DNA of 64,000 nt from an uncultured bacterium (GCA_938017895.1 CALIJI010000006.1:45694-109693), one strand, 5' to 3'; shown: positions 37,698-47,463, counted from the first letter of the stretch. Made by a program: numbers and translations. The notes: generated by a model from the sequence alone, not told the origin.

Positions 37698-38639
37698 GTG
37701 ATAGATTTAGTTATTGTTGGTGCCGGTCCGTCGGCTCTTTCCGCGGCGATTTATGCTGCTCGAGATGGTTTAAGCGTTAGAGTTTTTGAGAAAGAAGTTA
37801 TCGGTGGAATTATTTCAACTTCAGAACTTGTTGAGAATTATCCAGGCTTTGAAGATGGTATTTCTGGGATTGATCTTGGTCGAAAAATGAGAGAACAAGC
37901 TGAAAAATTTGGTGCTATAGTTGATTATGGAGAGGTTACGGAAATTCGGGATCTAGGCGATAGAGTTAGTATGAGGGTCGACGGAGATTATCTTGAGGCG
38001 CGTACAGTTCTTTTAGCGGTCGGTAATTCTTATCGTAAACTTGGATTGTCTCGTGAGGATGAATTTATTGGTCGTGGAATTCATTTTTGTGCTACTTGCG
38101 ATGGGGCATTTTATGCTGGGAAAGAAGTAATTACAGTTGGCGGTGGAAATGCAGCTGTTCAAGAAGCTTTGTTTTTGAGTAGATTCGCGTCAAAAGTTAA
38201 AATGCTTGTTAGAACTGATATAAAAGCTCAGGATATTTTACAAAAACGGTTGCAAAAAGCGGTTAATGAAGGAAAAATCGAGATATTTTTAGGTACCGAG
38301 ATTGATGAACTTTTGATTGAAGAACTCAATTTAGGAGATAAAATAATTGGCGTAAGAGCTTGTCAGCATCTTGATGGTAACACTCGTGAATTTAATATTT
38401 CAGCGGAGGCAATTTTTGAGTTTATTGGCCTTGATCCTCAAACGAAGTTTCTTGAGGGTTCCGGTATAGAACTAAATCAACGTGGAGAGATTGTTGTTGA
38501 TGATAAATTTAGTACTTCATTAAAGAATATTTTTGCAAGCGGAGATGCTATAGAGAATGCAGAGCGCCAACTAGTTATAGCGGCAGCAAGTGGAGCAAAA
38601 GCAGCGATCGAAATTTCTAAAATATTACATAGAGATTAG
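37698..38639 (+). CDS. trxB: Thioredoxin reductase
   Basis: FAD/NADPH flavoenzyme of 313 residues. FAD-binding GAGPSALSAA lies at 8-17, redox pair CATC near 131-134, NADPH-binding GGGNAAVQEA near 149-158, and the C-terminal FASGDA FAD block near 280. Start is GTG 37698 after GGAGGTAGAA. Lies between FKBP and the PEGA protein. It keeps thioredoxin reduced and supports protein folding and oxidative defence along with the nearby superoxide dismutase. Confidence 0.95.
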   Translation: MIDLVIVGAGPSALSAAIYAARDGLSVRVFEKEVIGGIISTSELVENYPGFEDGISGIDLGRKMREQAEKFGAIVDYGEVTEIRDLGDRVSMRVDGDYLEARTVLLAVGNSYRKLGLSREDEFIGRGIHFCATCDGAFYAGKEVITVGGGNAAVQEALFLSRFASKVKMLVRTDIKAQDILQKRLQKAVNEGKIEIFLGTEIDELLIEELNLGDKIIGVRACQHLDGNTREFNISAEAIFEFIGLDPQTKFLEGSGIELNQRGEIVVDDKFSTSLKNIFASGDAIENAERQLVIAAASGAKAAIEISKILHRD

Positions 38640-38674
38640 CGCTATTAAGATAAATATGGTATAATATTTCTGTT

Positions 38675-40105
38675 ATGTATAAGCAAAAAAATCACCAGAA
38701 CCTGATGATTATCCTAAAAAACTTTTTAACTATGTGTACGGTACTCTTGCTGGTAATTGTTTTAGTTTTTGTTATTCAGGGATGGGTTATTAATTCTAAA
38801 GGTGAAACAGTTCAGACTGGCTTGGTTCAATTTGCTTCAAATATAAGTGGCGCTACTGTTGAGATTGGTAAAAAAACTTTAAACGAAAAGACTACTACTA
38901 AGTCTCAAGTGATTCCGGGTGAATATGAATTTAAGATTTGGCGCGAAGGGTATGAGACTTGGTATAGGAAGACTTCCGTGAGAGGTGGGCGGATTCTATG
39001 GTTGAATTATGCACGATTGATACCGAAAGAGAAAAAAGTTCAATCATTTTTTAATATTGAAAACGTGAAAGCTGTTAAATATTCAGTCGATAATAAAAAG
39101 GCACTAATTATTGGTGAAGATTCTGTGGGTATAGCTAAATTTTGGATTGTCGAATTTGGAGAATCTCCAAAGATTTCTGAAATTAGTCTTCCTGAAAAAC
39201 TTTTTGATAGAAATTTAGCGGACGGAGAGAAATATTTACAGGGAATTGCTGGCTATTTAACTATTGAAAATTTAAGCGAAAACGCTACTCGAGCAATTTT
39301 GAGATGGAAAAAGGATGATTCTCAGAAATGGATTCTGGCTGATTTTAATGACAGCTCTAAATCGGTGAATTTAAATGATAATTTTGGTCTTAATTTTTCT
39401 AAGATACGGCCATTAAACAGAGATTATTCTAAGTTCTATGTTTTATCCGAAAAAGCACTTCGAGAGTTGGATTTTGATAGGATGACTATATCTGCTAATT
39501 TATTGAATGATATTGTAGATTTTGAAAATTATAATGATAGCGTATTGTCTTTTATTAAGCAGGATAAAGAAGGAATATTCTCTGTTGGTATTTTCGAGAA
39601 GGGGAATCAGTCTGTAATTTTATCAAAAGATAATAGTTCTTTGCCGAAAATTGCCATTAGTAGATATTATAACGAAAACTACGTTCATGTTTTAGCTAAC
39701 AAAAAGCTCCAAATTTATAAAGGATCTGACTGGGTAGGAGCAAATAAACCTAAGCTTATTAAAAAGGTAGAGTTTGATTTTGAACCGACTGGTATTAATT
39801 TAAACCAAGAAGGCCGAATTGTTAGTGTTTCTTCGAACGATAAAACGGCCACTTACGATATTGAAACTAATAGTAAGTATGATATAGCTAGTGGGGATCT
39901 TTCTTGGCTTGATAATTTCATTCTATATAATTTTAAAAATGACAAGATTACCTTGCGTGATTTTGATGGGTATAACGTTCATAGTGTTCTAGAATGCTCT
40001 CACGATTTTGGCGCCATACTATCAAGAGATGAAAAATTTATCTATGGTTTTAGGCAGAAAAAAGATGGTAAATTTGAACTAGTAAGATTAAAAATGATTT
40101 TATAG
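38675..40105 (+). CDS. Membrane-anchored PEGA-domain protein with propeller-like C-terminus
   Basis: 476 residues. A membrane helix (about 18-38) is followed by a PEGA-like domain (GATVEIGKKT... PGEYEFKIWREGYETW, about 65-100). Then comes a long beta-rich region with WD/propeller-like repeats of varied length ending near the C-terminus. PEGA domains are usually extracytoplasmic and bind surface polymers or proteins. The extended -10 TGGTATAAT (38660-38665) lies 9 nt before the ATG, and no ribosome site is present. Confidence 0.8.
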   Translation: MYKQKNHQNLMIILKNFLTMCTVLLLVIVLVFVIQGWVINSKGETVQTGLVQFASNISGATVEIGKKTLNEKTTTKSQVIPGEYEFKIWREGYETWYRKTSVRGGRILWLNYARLIPKEKKVQSFFNIENVKAVKYSVDNKKALIIGEDSVGIAKFWIVEFGESPKISEISLPEKLFDRNLADGEKYLQGIAGYLTIENLSENATRAILRWKKDDSQKWILADFNDSSKSVNLNDNFGLNFSKIRPLNRDYSKFYVLSEKALRELDFDRMTISANLLNDIVDFENYNDSVLSFIKQDKEGIFSVGIFEKGNQSVILSKDNSSLPKIAISRYYNENYVHVLANKKLQIYKGSDWVGANKPKLIKKVEFDFEPTGINLNQEGRIVSVSSNDKTATYDIETNSKYDIASGDLSWLDNFILYNFKNDKITLRDFDGYNVHSVLECSHDFGAILSRDEKFIYGFRQKKDGKFELVRLKMIL

Positions 40106-40185
40106 ATTACTTATATGCTTTATGTTGTAAACAATTGAGAGTATTGAAATATTATAAATAAAGAATAATTTCAAGGAGGAAAATT

Positions 40186-40809
40186 ATGTTTAAACAAGTA
40201 AAACTAAATTATGATTTTAGTGCTTTAGAGCCTTATATCGATACATTAACTATGAAGACTCATTGTGAGAAGCACCACGCAACTTACACTAAAAATTTTA
40301 ATGAAGCCGTGGAGAAGTCTGGTCTCTTGGGTAAGTCAGTAGAAGAAATTCTTTCTTCTCTTTCTTCTGTTTCTGATGAATCTTTGCGAGATACTTTACG
40401 AAATAACGGAGGTGGATATTATAATCATAATCTGTATTTTTCTATTATGAGTCCAAAAAATAAAACTAAGCCCAGCTCGGCTTTAATGGAAGCCATTGAA
40501 AGGGAATTTGGTTCTTTGACTAATTTAATAGAGACTTTGGAGAAAATGGCTATTAGTCAGTTCGGTTCTGGTTGGGCATTCCTTTCTGCAGATAGGGATG
40601 GGAGACTTTATGTAACTAAGTCATCGAATCAGAACAACCCCTTGATGGAAGAAGGAAGGCACACTCCTATATTAGGTATTGATGTTTGGGAACATGCTTA
40701 CTATTTGCAATATAAAAATTTAAGGGGAGACTATGTTAAGAATTTCTTTGAAGTCCTAGATTGGGAAAAGGTAAGTGAAAATTACGAAAATAGTTATAAA
40801 ACAAAATAA
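40186..40809 (+). CDS. sodA: Superoxide dismutase (Fe/Mn family)
   Basis: 207 residues. Metal ligands are His26 in MKTHCEKHH, a second His in YYNHNLYF (near 82), Asp and His in DVWEHAYY (near 164-168). GSGWAF near 126 and the LEAIEREFGS-like block are conserved. It removes superoxide. Iron or manganese use cannot be read safely. AAGGAGGAAAATT precedes the ATG. Monocistronic, closed by a strong terminator next to the convergent tRNA-Leu. Shows that the organism meets oxygen. Confidence 0.94.
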   Translation: MFKQVKLNYDFSALEPYIDTLTMKTHCEKHHATYTKNFNEAVEKSGLLGKSVEEILSSLSSVSDESLRDTLRNNGGGYYNHNLYFSIMSPKNKTKPSSALMEAIEREFGSLTNLIETLEKMAISQFGSGWAFLSADRDGRLYVTKSSNQNNPLMEEGRHTPILGIDVWEHAYYLQYKNLRGDYVKNFFEVLDWEKVSENYENSYKTK

Positions 40810-40840
40810 CAGCTAATCAATAAATAGCTGTTATCTTGTT
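40808..40840 (+). terminator. Terminator of the superoxide dismutase gene
   Basis: Perfect stem AACAGCTA/TAGCTGTT with loop ATCAATAAA, then ATCTTGTT; the stop codon overlaps its start. Confidence 0.85.
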
Positions 40841-40926
40841 GGTACCGTGGGCCGGACTTGAACCGGCACGAGCTAATGCTCACCAGATTTTGAGTCTAGC
40901 GTGTCTACCAATTCCACCACCACGGC
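40840..40926 (-). tRNA. tRNA-Leu (CAA)
   Basis: 87 nt, minus strand. Acceptor GCCGTGG pairs with CCACGGT, so the first pair is G-U. Anticodon loop CTCAAAA with CAA, long variable arm, T arm GCCGG/CCGGC around TTCAAGT, CCA encoded. No clear promoter seen upstream. Confidence 0.94.
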
Positions 40927-40942
40927 ATTTTGGTTTTGCTTA

Positions 40943-40971
40943 TTTACTCAAAACTGAATCTATTGTATAAT
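40943..40971 (+). promoter_or_regulatory. Promoter of the sortase gene
   Basis: TTTACT (40943-40948), 17 bp, TATAAT (40966-40971). Confidence 0.7.
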
Positions 40972-40995
40972 AGATATAAGGAAAAATCAAGAGAA

Positions 40996-42354
40996 ATGGA
41001 TAACGAAAATAATCTTCAACCACAAAATCAAGGCTTAAGAATACCACCTAGACGAAGTACTCAGCTTACCGATTCTCAGCGTCAAGCTATGATTGATTAT
41101 AGGCGAGAAAAAGTTAATCAGATTTACGCTGGAAAAACAGACTATAAAACCCCACAGACTAGCCCAATTTTAGACAGCGAAGTTAGCCATAACTTGACTC
41201 AAGGTGATATTAATAGCCAAAATTCTAAATTAGAACAGGGTTATAATTCTAATGCTCAAAACTCACTTAATTCGTCCAAAAATTACCTTGGAGACTCGAA
41301 AAAGATAATCTCGCCTCTTGACTCAGTAACCCCGAAGCAACAAGGAGCGGTTAAATATTCTTCTGCATCTATGCAAGCTAAAAATCACCCAGCGCAAATT
41401 AATAGCACAGCTCAGGATCAGTGGAGACGATATCATGCGGCTTGGCAAAATTATTATCAAAAATATTACGAAAGTTATTATACAGCAGCCCTTAATCAGC
41501 AAAAGAAGGCAATAGCCAACATTCAGCCGGAACTTATCGAAAATCTAAGTGAAGATCAACGACAAAAACGAGCATTAATAAAATTGCGACAAAATATTGC
41601 TGAGAAAGCTAGAGAGAAAAGTCAAAAGATTAGAAAATCTCGTCATTTTATGCCTATTGTATCTACTGGTTTAGTTGTGGCTATATTCCTATTTTTGCAA
41701 TATAATCGACTTATTTTTGCTACTGTTGAAGCTTACGTTAGTCCTGGAAATGCTACTGCTCAAGAAACAATCCAGACCCCAAATTCTACTATATCTGTTG
41801 GCAATGACCCAAAATTAATTATTCCCAAGATTAATGTGGATGTGCCGGTAGTATATGGAGTTGGGAATGATAAAAAATCCCAGCTTGATGCGATGAATCG
41901 TGGTGTGGCGCATTTTGCAGTGCCTGGCGCGAATAGTGTTCCTGGGCAGGCCGGAAATGTCGTTTTGAGCGGCCATTCGAGTAATGATGTTTTTGATACG
42001 GGAGCATATAAGTTTATTTTTGCGCAGCTTGAAAAACTTGAAAAAGGCGACGTGATTTACGCTAATTATAATGGAACTCGATATTCGTATGTAGTACGAG
42101 AGACTGAAGTTGTTCTGCCAACTGAGGTTTCAAAGGTTATAAAAAATGATGGAAAATCTTGGTTGACACTAATCACTTGCACGCCATTAGGTACGGCGAA
42201 TAAGAGGTTATTAGTTTTTGCGGAGCAGGTTTCTCCAGATCCAGAGTCGAATAAGCAAGCTGAAAATACGGCTGAAGAAAGTAGTTCTGCTGTAGAGCTA
42301 CCTAGAAATTCAAAAACATTTTTTGAGAGATTATTCACTTGGGATTGGAGCTAG
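40996..42354 (+). CDS. Sortase family cysteine transpeptidase
   Basis: 452 residues from ATG 40996 (weak AAGAGAA site; an upstream start would lie inside the promoter). A long Gln/Asn-rich cytoplasmic region (1-215) leads to a membrane helix (about 218-236) and a sortase barrel with catalytic His in LSGHSS, Cys in LITCTPLG and Arg in NKRLLVF. A 40-residue acidic/Ser tail ends the protein. It should anchor surface proteins. The 215-residue N-terminal region is unusual and of unknown role. Substrates are not in this window. Confidence 0.9.
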   Translation: MDNENNLQPQNQGLRIPPRRSTQLTDSQRQAMIDYRREKVNQIYAGKTDYKTPQTSPILDSEVSHNLTQGDINSQNSKLEQGYNSNAQNSLNSSKNYLGDSKKIISPLDSVTPKQQGAVKYSSASMQAKNHPAQINSTAQDQWRRYHAAWQNYYQKYYESYYTAALNQQKKAIANIQPELIENLSEDQRQKRALIKLRQNIAEKAREKSQKIRKSRHFMPIVSTGLVVAIFLFLQYNRLIFATVEAYVSPGNATAQETIQTPNSTISVGNDPKLIIPKINVDVPVVYGVGNDKKSQLDAMNRGVAHFAVPGANSVPGQAGNVVLSGHSSNDVFDTGAYKFIFAQLEKLEKGDVIYANYNGTRYSYVVRETEVVLPTEVSKVIKNDGKSWLTLITCTPLGTANKRLLVFAEQVSPDPESNKQAENTAEESSSAVELPRNSKTFFERLFTWDWS

Positions 42355-42429
42355 CTTATTGTTTTGTATGGTATAAACTGCTAGACATATTTAACTGTTT
42401 GGTTTCTATTAGAATAAAATGCTAAAGTC

Positions 42430-42458
42430 TTGAATGGTGGTATGAAAAGATGTAAAAT
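42430..42458 (+). promoter_or_regulatory. Promoter of enolase, leaderless type
   Basis: TTGAAT (42430-42435), 17 bp, TAAAAT (42453-42458), 6 nt before the ATG. Confidence 0.75.
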
Positions 42459-42464
42459 ATAACT

Positions 42465-43742
42465 ATGGAATACATAATTAAAGATATCAAAGGACGACAA
42501 ATTTTAGACTCTCGCGGTAACCCAACGGTTGAGGCGGATGTAATTTTGGAAAACGGAGCTTTTGGCCGAGCGGCAGTCCCAAGTGGAGCGTCAACAGGTT
42601 CAGGTGAAGCTCTTGAACTTCGTGATGGCGGTTCAGCTTTCGGCGGAAAAGCCGTGACAAAAGCAGTTTCAGCTGTAAATAATCAAATTCGTGAAGTCTT
42701 AATCGGTAAAAATGCTGAAGACCAGGAAGCGATTGATAGAATCATGATTGAGCTCGACGGTACAGAAAATAAATCTTCCCTTGGAGCAAATTCAATTTTA
42801 GCAGTTTCACTTGCTACTGCAAAAGCTGTTGCAAATGCAAAAGGCGTAGAGCTTTGGCAATATATTGCCGAAAAAACAAATTCAACACCAAATCTTCCAC
42901 TTCCAATGATGAATGTGATGAATGGTGGCGCACATGCTGGTTGGGCAACTGATATTCAAGAATACATGATTATGCCGGTTGGTGCAAAAACTATTTTCGA
43001 AGCCGTTCAGATGGGCGCAGAAACTTTCCACGCTTTAGCAAAAGTTTTGAAAGCTAAAAATTACCCAACAACTGTTGGTGATGAAGGTGGCTATGCTCCA
43101 AAAGTTCAAAACGGCAACGAAGAACCACTTCAGTTAATTTCAGAAGCTATCAAAGACGCTGGATATGAACTCGGCAAGGATATTGCTTTTGCTTCAGACC
43201 CAGCTTCAAGTGAATTCTATAAAGAAGAAAAATATGATCTAAAAGCCAACGATGCAGTTCTCTCAAGCGAAGAAATGATTGAATTTTATGAAAATCTAAC
43301 CTCGAAATATCCATTTGTTTCGATTGAAGATGGCCTAGCTGAAAACGACTGGGATGGATGGAAGGTTCTTACCGAAAAACTTGGTTCAAAAATTCAGCTT
43401 GTTGGTGATGATCTAATGGTTACAAATTCGAAACTCCTCCAAAAATCAATTGATTTAGGTGTTGCGAACGCAATTCTTATTAAGCCAAACCAAATTGGTT
43501 CTTTGACAGAAACGATCGAAGCTGTAAAATTAGCACAAAATAACGGATATAATACTGTTATGAGCCACCGCTCAGGTGAAACTGAAGACGTGACAATTGC
43601 GCATTTAGCGGTAGGATTGGGCTGTGGACAAATTAAAACTGGTTCACTTTCACGAACTGATCGAGTTGCGAAATATAATGAGTTAATGCGTATTGCAGAA
43701 GCTCACCCAGAGCTTGAACTTGCGAAACCATTTAATAAGTAA
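42465..43742 (+). CDS. eno: Enolase
   Basis: Glycolytic 2-phosphoglycerate dehydratase. The N-terminal [16 protein letters not shown], the catalytic loop [18 protein letters not shown], metal ligands in the [11 protein letters not shown] and VGDDLMVTN blocks, and the signature [13 protein letters not shown] with SHRSGETED are all visible. 425 residues is normal. A strong promoter sits so close that the mRNA should be leaderless, unusual for a highly expressed gene. Ends at a terminator 60 bp downstream. Confidence 0.98.
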   Translation: MEYIIKDIKGRQILDSRGNPTVEADVILENGAFGRAAVPSGASTGSGEALELRDGGSAFGGKAVTKAVSAVNNQIREVLIGKNAEDQEAIDRIMIELDGTENKSSLGANSILAVSLATAKAVANAKGVELWQYIAEKTNSTPNLPLPMMNVMNGGAHAGWATDIQEYMIMPVGAKTIFEAVQMGAETFHALAKVLKAKNYPTTVGDEGGYAPKVQNGNEEPLQLISEAIKDAGYELGKDIAFASDPASSEFYKEEKYDLKANDAVLSSEEMIEFYENLTSKYPFVSIEDGLAENDWDGWKVLTEKLGSKIQLVGDDLMVTNSKLLQKSIDLGVANAILIKPNQIGSLTETIEAVKLAQNNGYNTVMSHRSGETEDVTIAHLAVGLGCGQIKTGSLSRTDRVAKYNELMRIAEAHPELELAKPFNK

Positions 43743-43803
43743 CATAATATACAAATTTGATAAATTTAGACAGATTTGAGTTTATACATTCTGTGGTTAG
43801 ACT

Positions 43804-43838
43804 AAAGACGGCTTAATATGGGTCGTCTTTTGGTTTTA
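43804..43838 (+). terminator. Terminator of enolase
   Basis: AAAGACGGC/GTCGTCTTT stem (one G-T) with loop TTAATATGG-like, then TTGGTTTT. The remaining spacer to 43952 shows no further structure that I can support. Confidence 0.75.
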
Positions 43839-43952
43839 ATTATTCTATGATGTTTTCGTTATCTTCTCCTGCCTTGTTATTATGGTAGATGCGTATTAAA
43901 AATAAACAAAGCGAAGACATCCGTTGTAGGTTTTTATTTAGCGATTAAATTC

Positions 43953-43981
43953 TTGAAAAAAATAACCATTTACGGTATGAT
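43953..43981 (+). promoter_or_regulatory. Promoter of the 44006 gene
   Basis: TTGAAA (43953-43958), 17 bp, TATGAT (43976-43981); leader with GGAGAG. Confidence 0.75.
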
Positions 43982-44005
43982 ATACATAAGCTAAATGGAG
44001 AGAAA

Positions 44006-45016
44006 ATGAGAGAGATTATAGAAGTAAATGGTATCAAATACGATGCTATAACTGGACAAAAAATTGAAATTTCAAATAAACAAGCTGCTTATTCTGCGCA
44101 AAATATTCACGATAATTTACAGCATTCATCAACTCTAAGCCGTAAGTTTGTTAAGAGACCTGATGGTATAGGTTTATCTCAAGCTCATGCTATTGAGCAA
44201 TTTAAGATGCGTCATAATTACATTGAGGCGCGTAAGTCGGCTATTCTTAGATCTGGTAATGAGTCTCATGCCCAAATTTCTAAGTTCGAGGGCGTCCGTG
44301 GGTCGGCTGGGCGTATGATTTCTCCTATATCTTCGCAGAATAAAATAATCAGTAAAACTGTAGATGAAGATCCTATTCTTCCTGTTCAGGAAAATCCAAT
44401 TCATCAAAAAGCTCTTGCGGCAATGCGCGAGCAAAAGATCACTAAAAGACTTCAAACACCGCAAGAGATTAAAAAAAGCGCTATAGCTACAGCTCTTGAA
44501 AAATCACAAGATAATGCTAAAAACATAAAAAAGATTCGTGGTGTTCAAAAAAAGAGTTGGTTTTCGAAGCGAGCTGTAGGCTTTGTGGCGAGCTGTTCAT
44601 TTTTGATTATATTCTTTGGGTATTTTGTTTATATAAATTCTCCGAATTTATCAATCAGGGTAGCTGCTATTCAGTCCGGTGTTAATGCTAGCCTTCCTCA
44701 ATATTCTGCTAAAGGCTACAGTCTAAAAGGTCTGGCCTATTTTGACGGAAATAGTGTTAATTTAAAATATATTAATGGTGAAAAATTCTACAAGATAAAA
44801 CAAGCTCAGACTTCGTGGGATAGTGTAGCACTACTTGAAAATTATGTTCAGAATAAATGGGATCGTGATTATTCTACGTATCAGGAAAAAGGACTAACTC
44901 TTTATAAAAATAGAAATAATGAGGTCACTTGGGTTAATAATGGAGTCCTTTATAATATTGAAGCTAACAGTAATCTTTCTAATGAAGATATCAGAAAGAT
45001 TGCTAGTAGCTTTTAA
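44006..45016 (+). CDS. Membrane-anchored protein with DUF4367-like outer domain
   Basis: 336 residues. A basic, disordered cytoplasmic region (1-188) is followed by one membrane helix (about 192-212) and an extracytoplasmic domain of 120 residues. The latter contains GYSLKGLAYF, WDSVALLENY and WVNNGVLYNIE patterns that resemble DUF4367/lipoprotein-sorting-type domains of Firmicutes and CPR; that resemblance is my judgement. GGAGAGAAA precedes the ATG. Single gene between enolase and gltX. Function unknown. Confidence 0.72.
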   Translation: MREIIEVNGIKYDAITGQKIEISNKQAAYSAQNIHDNLQHSSTLSRKFVKRPDGIGLSQAHAIEQFKMRHNYIEARKSAILRSGNESHAQISKFEGVRGSAGRMISPISSQNKIISKTVDEDPILPVQENPIHQKALAAMREQKITKRLQTPQEIKKSAIATALEKSQDNAKNIKKIRGVQKKSWFSKRAVGFVASCSFLIIFFGYFVYINSPNLSIRVAAIQSGVNASLPQYSAKGYSLKGLAYFDGNSVNLKYINGEKFYKIKQAQTSWDSVALLENYVQNKWDRDYSTYQEKGLTLYKNRNNEVTWVNNGVLYNIEANSNLSNEDIRKIASSF

Positions 45017-45020
45017 CTAA

Positions 45021-45048
45021 TTGAAAAAAAGCCAAAAAATGCTAATAT
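45021..45048 (+). promoter_or_regulatory. Promoter of gltX, leaderless type
   Basis: TTGAAA (45021-45026), 16 bp, TAATAT (45043-45048) with TGC in front; 6 nt to the ATG. Confidence 0.7.
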
Positions 45049-45054
45049 AGATAT

Positions 45055-46512
45055 ATGAAAGCAAGAACTCGTTTTGCGCCAAGTCCAACTGGCTATATTC
45101 ATGTTGGAAATGTTCGAAGCGCACTTTACCCTTATTTAATTGCCAAACAAACTGGCGGAGATTTTATTCTACGAATTGAAGATACTGACCAAGCTCGATT
45201 TATTGATGGTGCGGAGGATTTAATTCTTGATACTTTAAAATGGCTCGGTCTAGATTGGGATGAAGGTCCAATTTATAGCAAAAAAGATCAAGAAAAAGGT
45301 GATTTTGGGCCATATCATCAAACTCAACGTCGTGAAAAATATCTTGAGTGGGCGCAGAAAATGATTGAGAAAGGCTTAGCTTACGCTGACCCATATTCAC
45401 CAGAAGAAGTTGAAGAATTTCGAAAAAAGGCTAAATCTGAAAAGCGTGCATTTTTATATCGCAACCATCGCCCGGAAAATCCGCCAGAATGGAAACTTGG
45501 AATGCCGCTCCGTTTTAAGACGCTAGAAATTAAACGTTATACTTGGAACGATGCTGTGATGGGTGAGCTTTCGGCTGGTCCTGAAGCTTTAGATGATTTT
45601 ATCTTAATTAAAGCAGACGGTCTTCCAACTTATAATTTTGCGCACATTGTTGATGACTTCGAAATGAAAGTTACACATGTAATTCGTGGCTCAGAATATG
45701 TTGCTAGCACTCCAAAATATCTTTCGTTGTATGAAGCGCTCGAAATTCAGCCACCAATTTTAGCTCATTTACCTCATATCTTGGCGCCGGAAGGCAATAA
45801 GAAGCTTGGTAAACGCGACGGGGCAAAAAGTGTTAGCGAATATCGAGCAGATGGAATTTTGCCGGAAACAATGCTAAACTTTTTGGCTCAGCTTGGATGG
45901 AATGATGGTACTGAACAAGAGATTTTTACTAAAGAAGAACTAATTGAAAAATTCTCTCTTGACCGCGTGCAAAAATCTGGCGCAAGGTTTGACGAACAGC
46001 GACTTTTGTGGCTCAATGGCCAGTGGATTCGCAAAATTTCTCTTAAAGATCTATTTGAGCGTGTGCAAGATTTTTGGGGAGAAAATGCTAAGAATGCTAG
46101 CGAGGAATACAAAAGGGAAGTTCTTAGTCTGGTTTTTGATCGATTAAAAACACTTAAAGATCTCCCACTTGCTAGCGAATATTTCTTTGCTGAACAAGAA
46201 GCCGATTTAGAGATGATTTCGAAAAATAAGCAGCTTAAAAAACTTGAAAAATCGCAAATCGTGGAACTTTTAAATTTGGTTATTTCTGAGTTGGAGCAGC
46301 TTGAAGAGTGGAATGATGATAAAATCCAAGAATTGCTAAATAGGTTGCTTGAAAAGACAGGCCAGAAACCAGGAATCCTATTCCAGATTATTCGGATTTC
46401 ATTAACTTGGGCTCCATTTTCGCCAGCCTTGAACCAAACTCTGCGAGCGATTGGTAAGGACGAAAGTATAAAACGTCTTAAAAATTCACTACAAGAAATT
46501 GAAAAAATGTAA
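45055..46512 (+). CDS. gltX: Glutamyl-tRNA synthetase
   Basis: Class I synthetase. The HIGH-type motif is APSPTGYIHVGNVRSAL (8-24), and LRIEDTDQAR lies near 42. The KMSKS-type motif is KLGKRDGAKS near 254. A C-terminal helical anticodon-binding domain follows. 485 residues fits the bacterial discriminating or non-discriminating type; which one cannot be told, and no GatCAB genes lie in the window. No ribosome site; the start follows TAATAT by 6 nt. Ends at a bidirectional terminator. Confidence 0.97.
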   Translation: MKARTRFAPSPTGYIHVGNVRSALYPYLIAKQTGGDFILRIEDTDQARFIDGAEDLILDTLKWLGLDWDEGPIYSKKDQEKGDFGPYHQTQRREKYLEWAQKMIEKGLAYADPYSPEEVEEFRKKAKSEKRAFLYRNHRPENPPEWKLGMPLRFKTLEIKRYTWNDAVMGELSAGPEALDDFILIKADGLPTYNFAHIVDDFEMKVTHVIRGSEYVASTPKYLSLYEALEIQPPILAHLPHILAPEGNKKLGKRDGAKSVSEYRADGILPETMLNFLAQLGWNDGTEQEIFTKEELIEKFSLDRVQKSGARFDEQRLLWLNGQWIRKISLKDLFERVQDFWGENAKNASEEYKREVLSLVFDRLKTLKDLPLASEYFFAEQEADLEMISKNKQLKKLEKSQIVELLNLVISELEQLEEWNDDKIQELLNRLLEKTGQKPGILFQIIRISLTWAPFSPALNQTLRAIGKDESIKRLKNSLQEIEKM

Positions 46513-46548
46513 AAATAAGCTCCGTGACAAACGGAGTTTATTTAATAT
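46513..46548. terminator. Bidirectional terminator
   Basis: AAATAAGCTCCGT/ACGGAGTTTATTT stem with one G-T and loop GACAA, between convergent gltX and the hydrolase gene. Confidence 0.88.
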
Positions 46549-47353
46549 TTTCGAAAATAATTTTAGCGATTTCTCGTGGTTTTTCCATTGGCAGTAAATG
46601 ACCACTTTTTTTTATGATTTTAAAATCTGCACTTGGAAAAAATGTTCGAAAGGACTTTTCTTGGAAAGGTTTAACTGTTGTGTCGTTATTTGCTATAATT
46701 ACTAATTTAACATTATTTTTATTTTTGAAAGCATTATTGTTTAGCGCTATTGGTATGGTTTTTTTCTGTGCAAGTAATTTTTTAATTGAATTTTGACAAG
46801 CAAATATATTTTGGTAGATATTTTTACTGGCTTCTAGCGACCATGTTTTTTGAAGTGTAACGGCTTTAATTGGTGAAAATATCGGTATATTTGACAATAT
46901 CATTAAAAGGCTAGAGTTATAAGATGACTTCATTCCAAGCAAGAAAGATCTACTAGGATCATAGACCGGATTTAGTAGTACGGTAGGTATTTGGTTGGAT
47001 ATTTTTGGGTCACTTGCTAGATAGCATCCAAATGAATGAGCTACTACAAGACCAATCTCGTTTATTTTTTTAAGTTCAGAGATAAGATCTTGATAAAAAG
47101 AATGGTAAGTATCGATACTGCTGAAAGAGTGGAGTGAACTTTTACCATGTGCTGGTAGATCGCATATGATTATTGAATATTTTTTAGAGAGCTCATAGCC
47201 TAGAGGTGTAAGCCCGAAATAATTACCTCCAAATCCATGGAGAAGTACAGCCGTCGGTTTGTTTTTTTGGATATTTTTATATATTGAAATTTTTATATTA
47301 TTGATTTGGACGAAATGATGCTGTAGGTTTTTCCGCCAAGCTTTTAAGTTCAT
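46538..47353 (-). CDS. Alpha/beta hydrolase
   Basis: 271 residues. The oxyanion strand is LLHGFGGNYFG near 38, followed by CDLPAHGKSS near 90 and the nucleophile elbow VAHSFGCY near 123 (A-H-S-F-G). A late Asp in IANNDTTVKP and His in KKSGHLLPMEKP complete the triad. Typical of esterases, lipases or C-C bond hydrolases; substrate unknown. No ribosome site: TATAAT on the minus strand (47360-47365) ends 6 nt before the ATG, so a leaderless message is predicted. Confidence 0.88.
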   Translation of the reverse strand: MNLKAWRKNLQHHFVQINNIKISIYKNIQKNKPTAVLLHGFGGNYFGLTPLGYELSKKYSIIICDLPAHGKSSLHSFSSIDTYHSFYQDLISELKKINEIGLVVAHSFGCYLASDPKISNQIPTVLLNPVYDPSRSFLLGMKSSYNSSLLMILSNIPIFSPIKAVTLQKTWSLEASKNIYQNIFACQNSIKKLLAQKKTIPIALNNNAFKNKNNVKLVIIANNDTTVKPFQEKSFRTFFPSADFKIIKKSGHLLPMEKPREIAKIIFENIK

Positions 47354-47359
47354 TTCTTA

Positions 47360-47365
47360 ATTATA
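47360..47365 (-). promoter_or_regulatory. -10 box of the alpha/beta hydrolase gene, leaderless type
   Basis: TATAAT on the minus strand, 6 nt before the ATG at 47353; no good -35 box was found. Confidence 0.5.
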
Positions 47366-47394
47366 ACATTTTTTATATAATAGTAAATATTACT

Positions 47395-47422
47395 TTTATA
47401 AATGCTTAAGCTATGTTATAAT
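47395..47422 (+). promoter_or_regulatory. Promoter of the phosphatase gene
   Basis: TTTATA (47395-47400), 16 bp, TATAAT (47417-47422); ordinary leader with AAAGGTAG ribosome site. Confidence 0.6.
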
Positions 47423-47463
47423 TTAAGTCTATAAGAACAGGGTTTTGATAAAGAAAGGTAGAA

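Noticed and set aside
40840..40926. G-U first acceptor pair of tRNA-Leu(CAA) as a sign of a pseudo-tRNA
   Set aside because: All other stems, loops and the encoded CCA are intact; a terminal G-U pair is tolerated.
43860..43930. Minus-strand frame of 26 codons starting MSSLCLFLIR
   Set aside because: No ribosome site, no promoter and no recognisable protein; a chance frame in AT-rich spacer is more likely.
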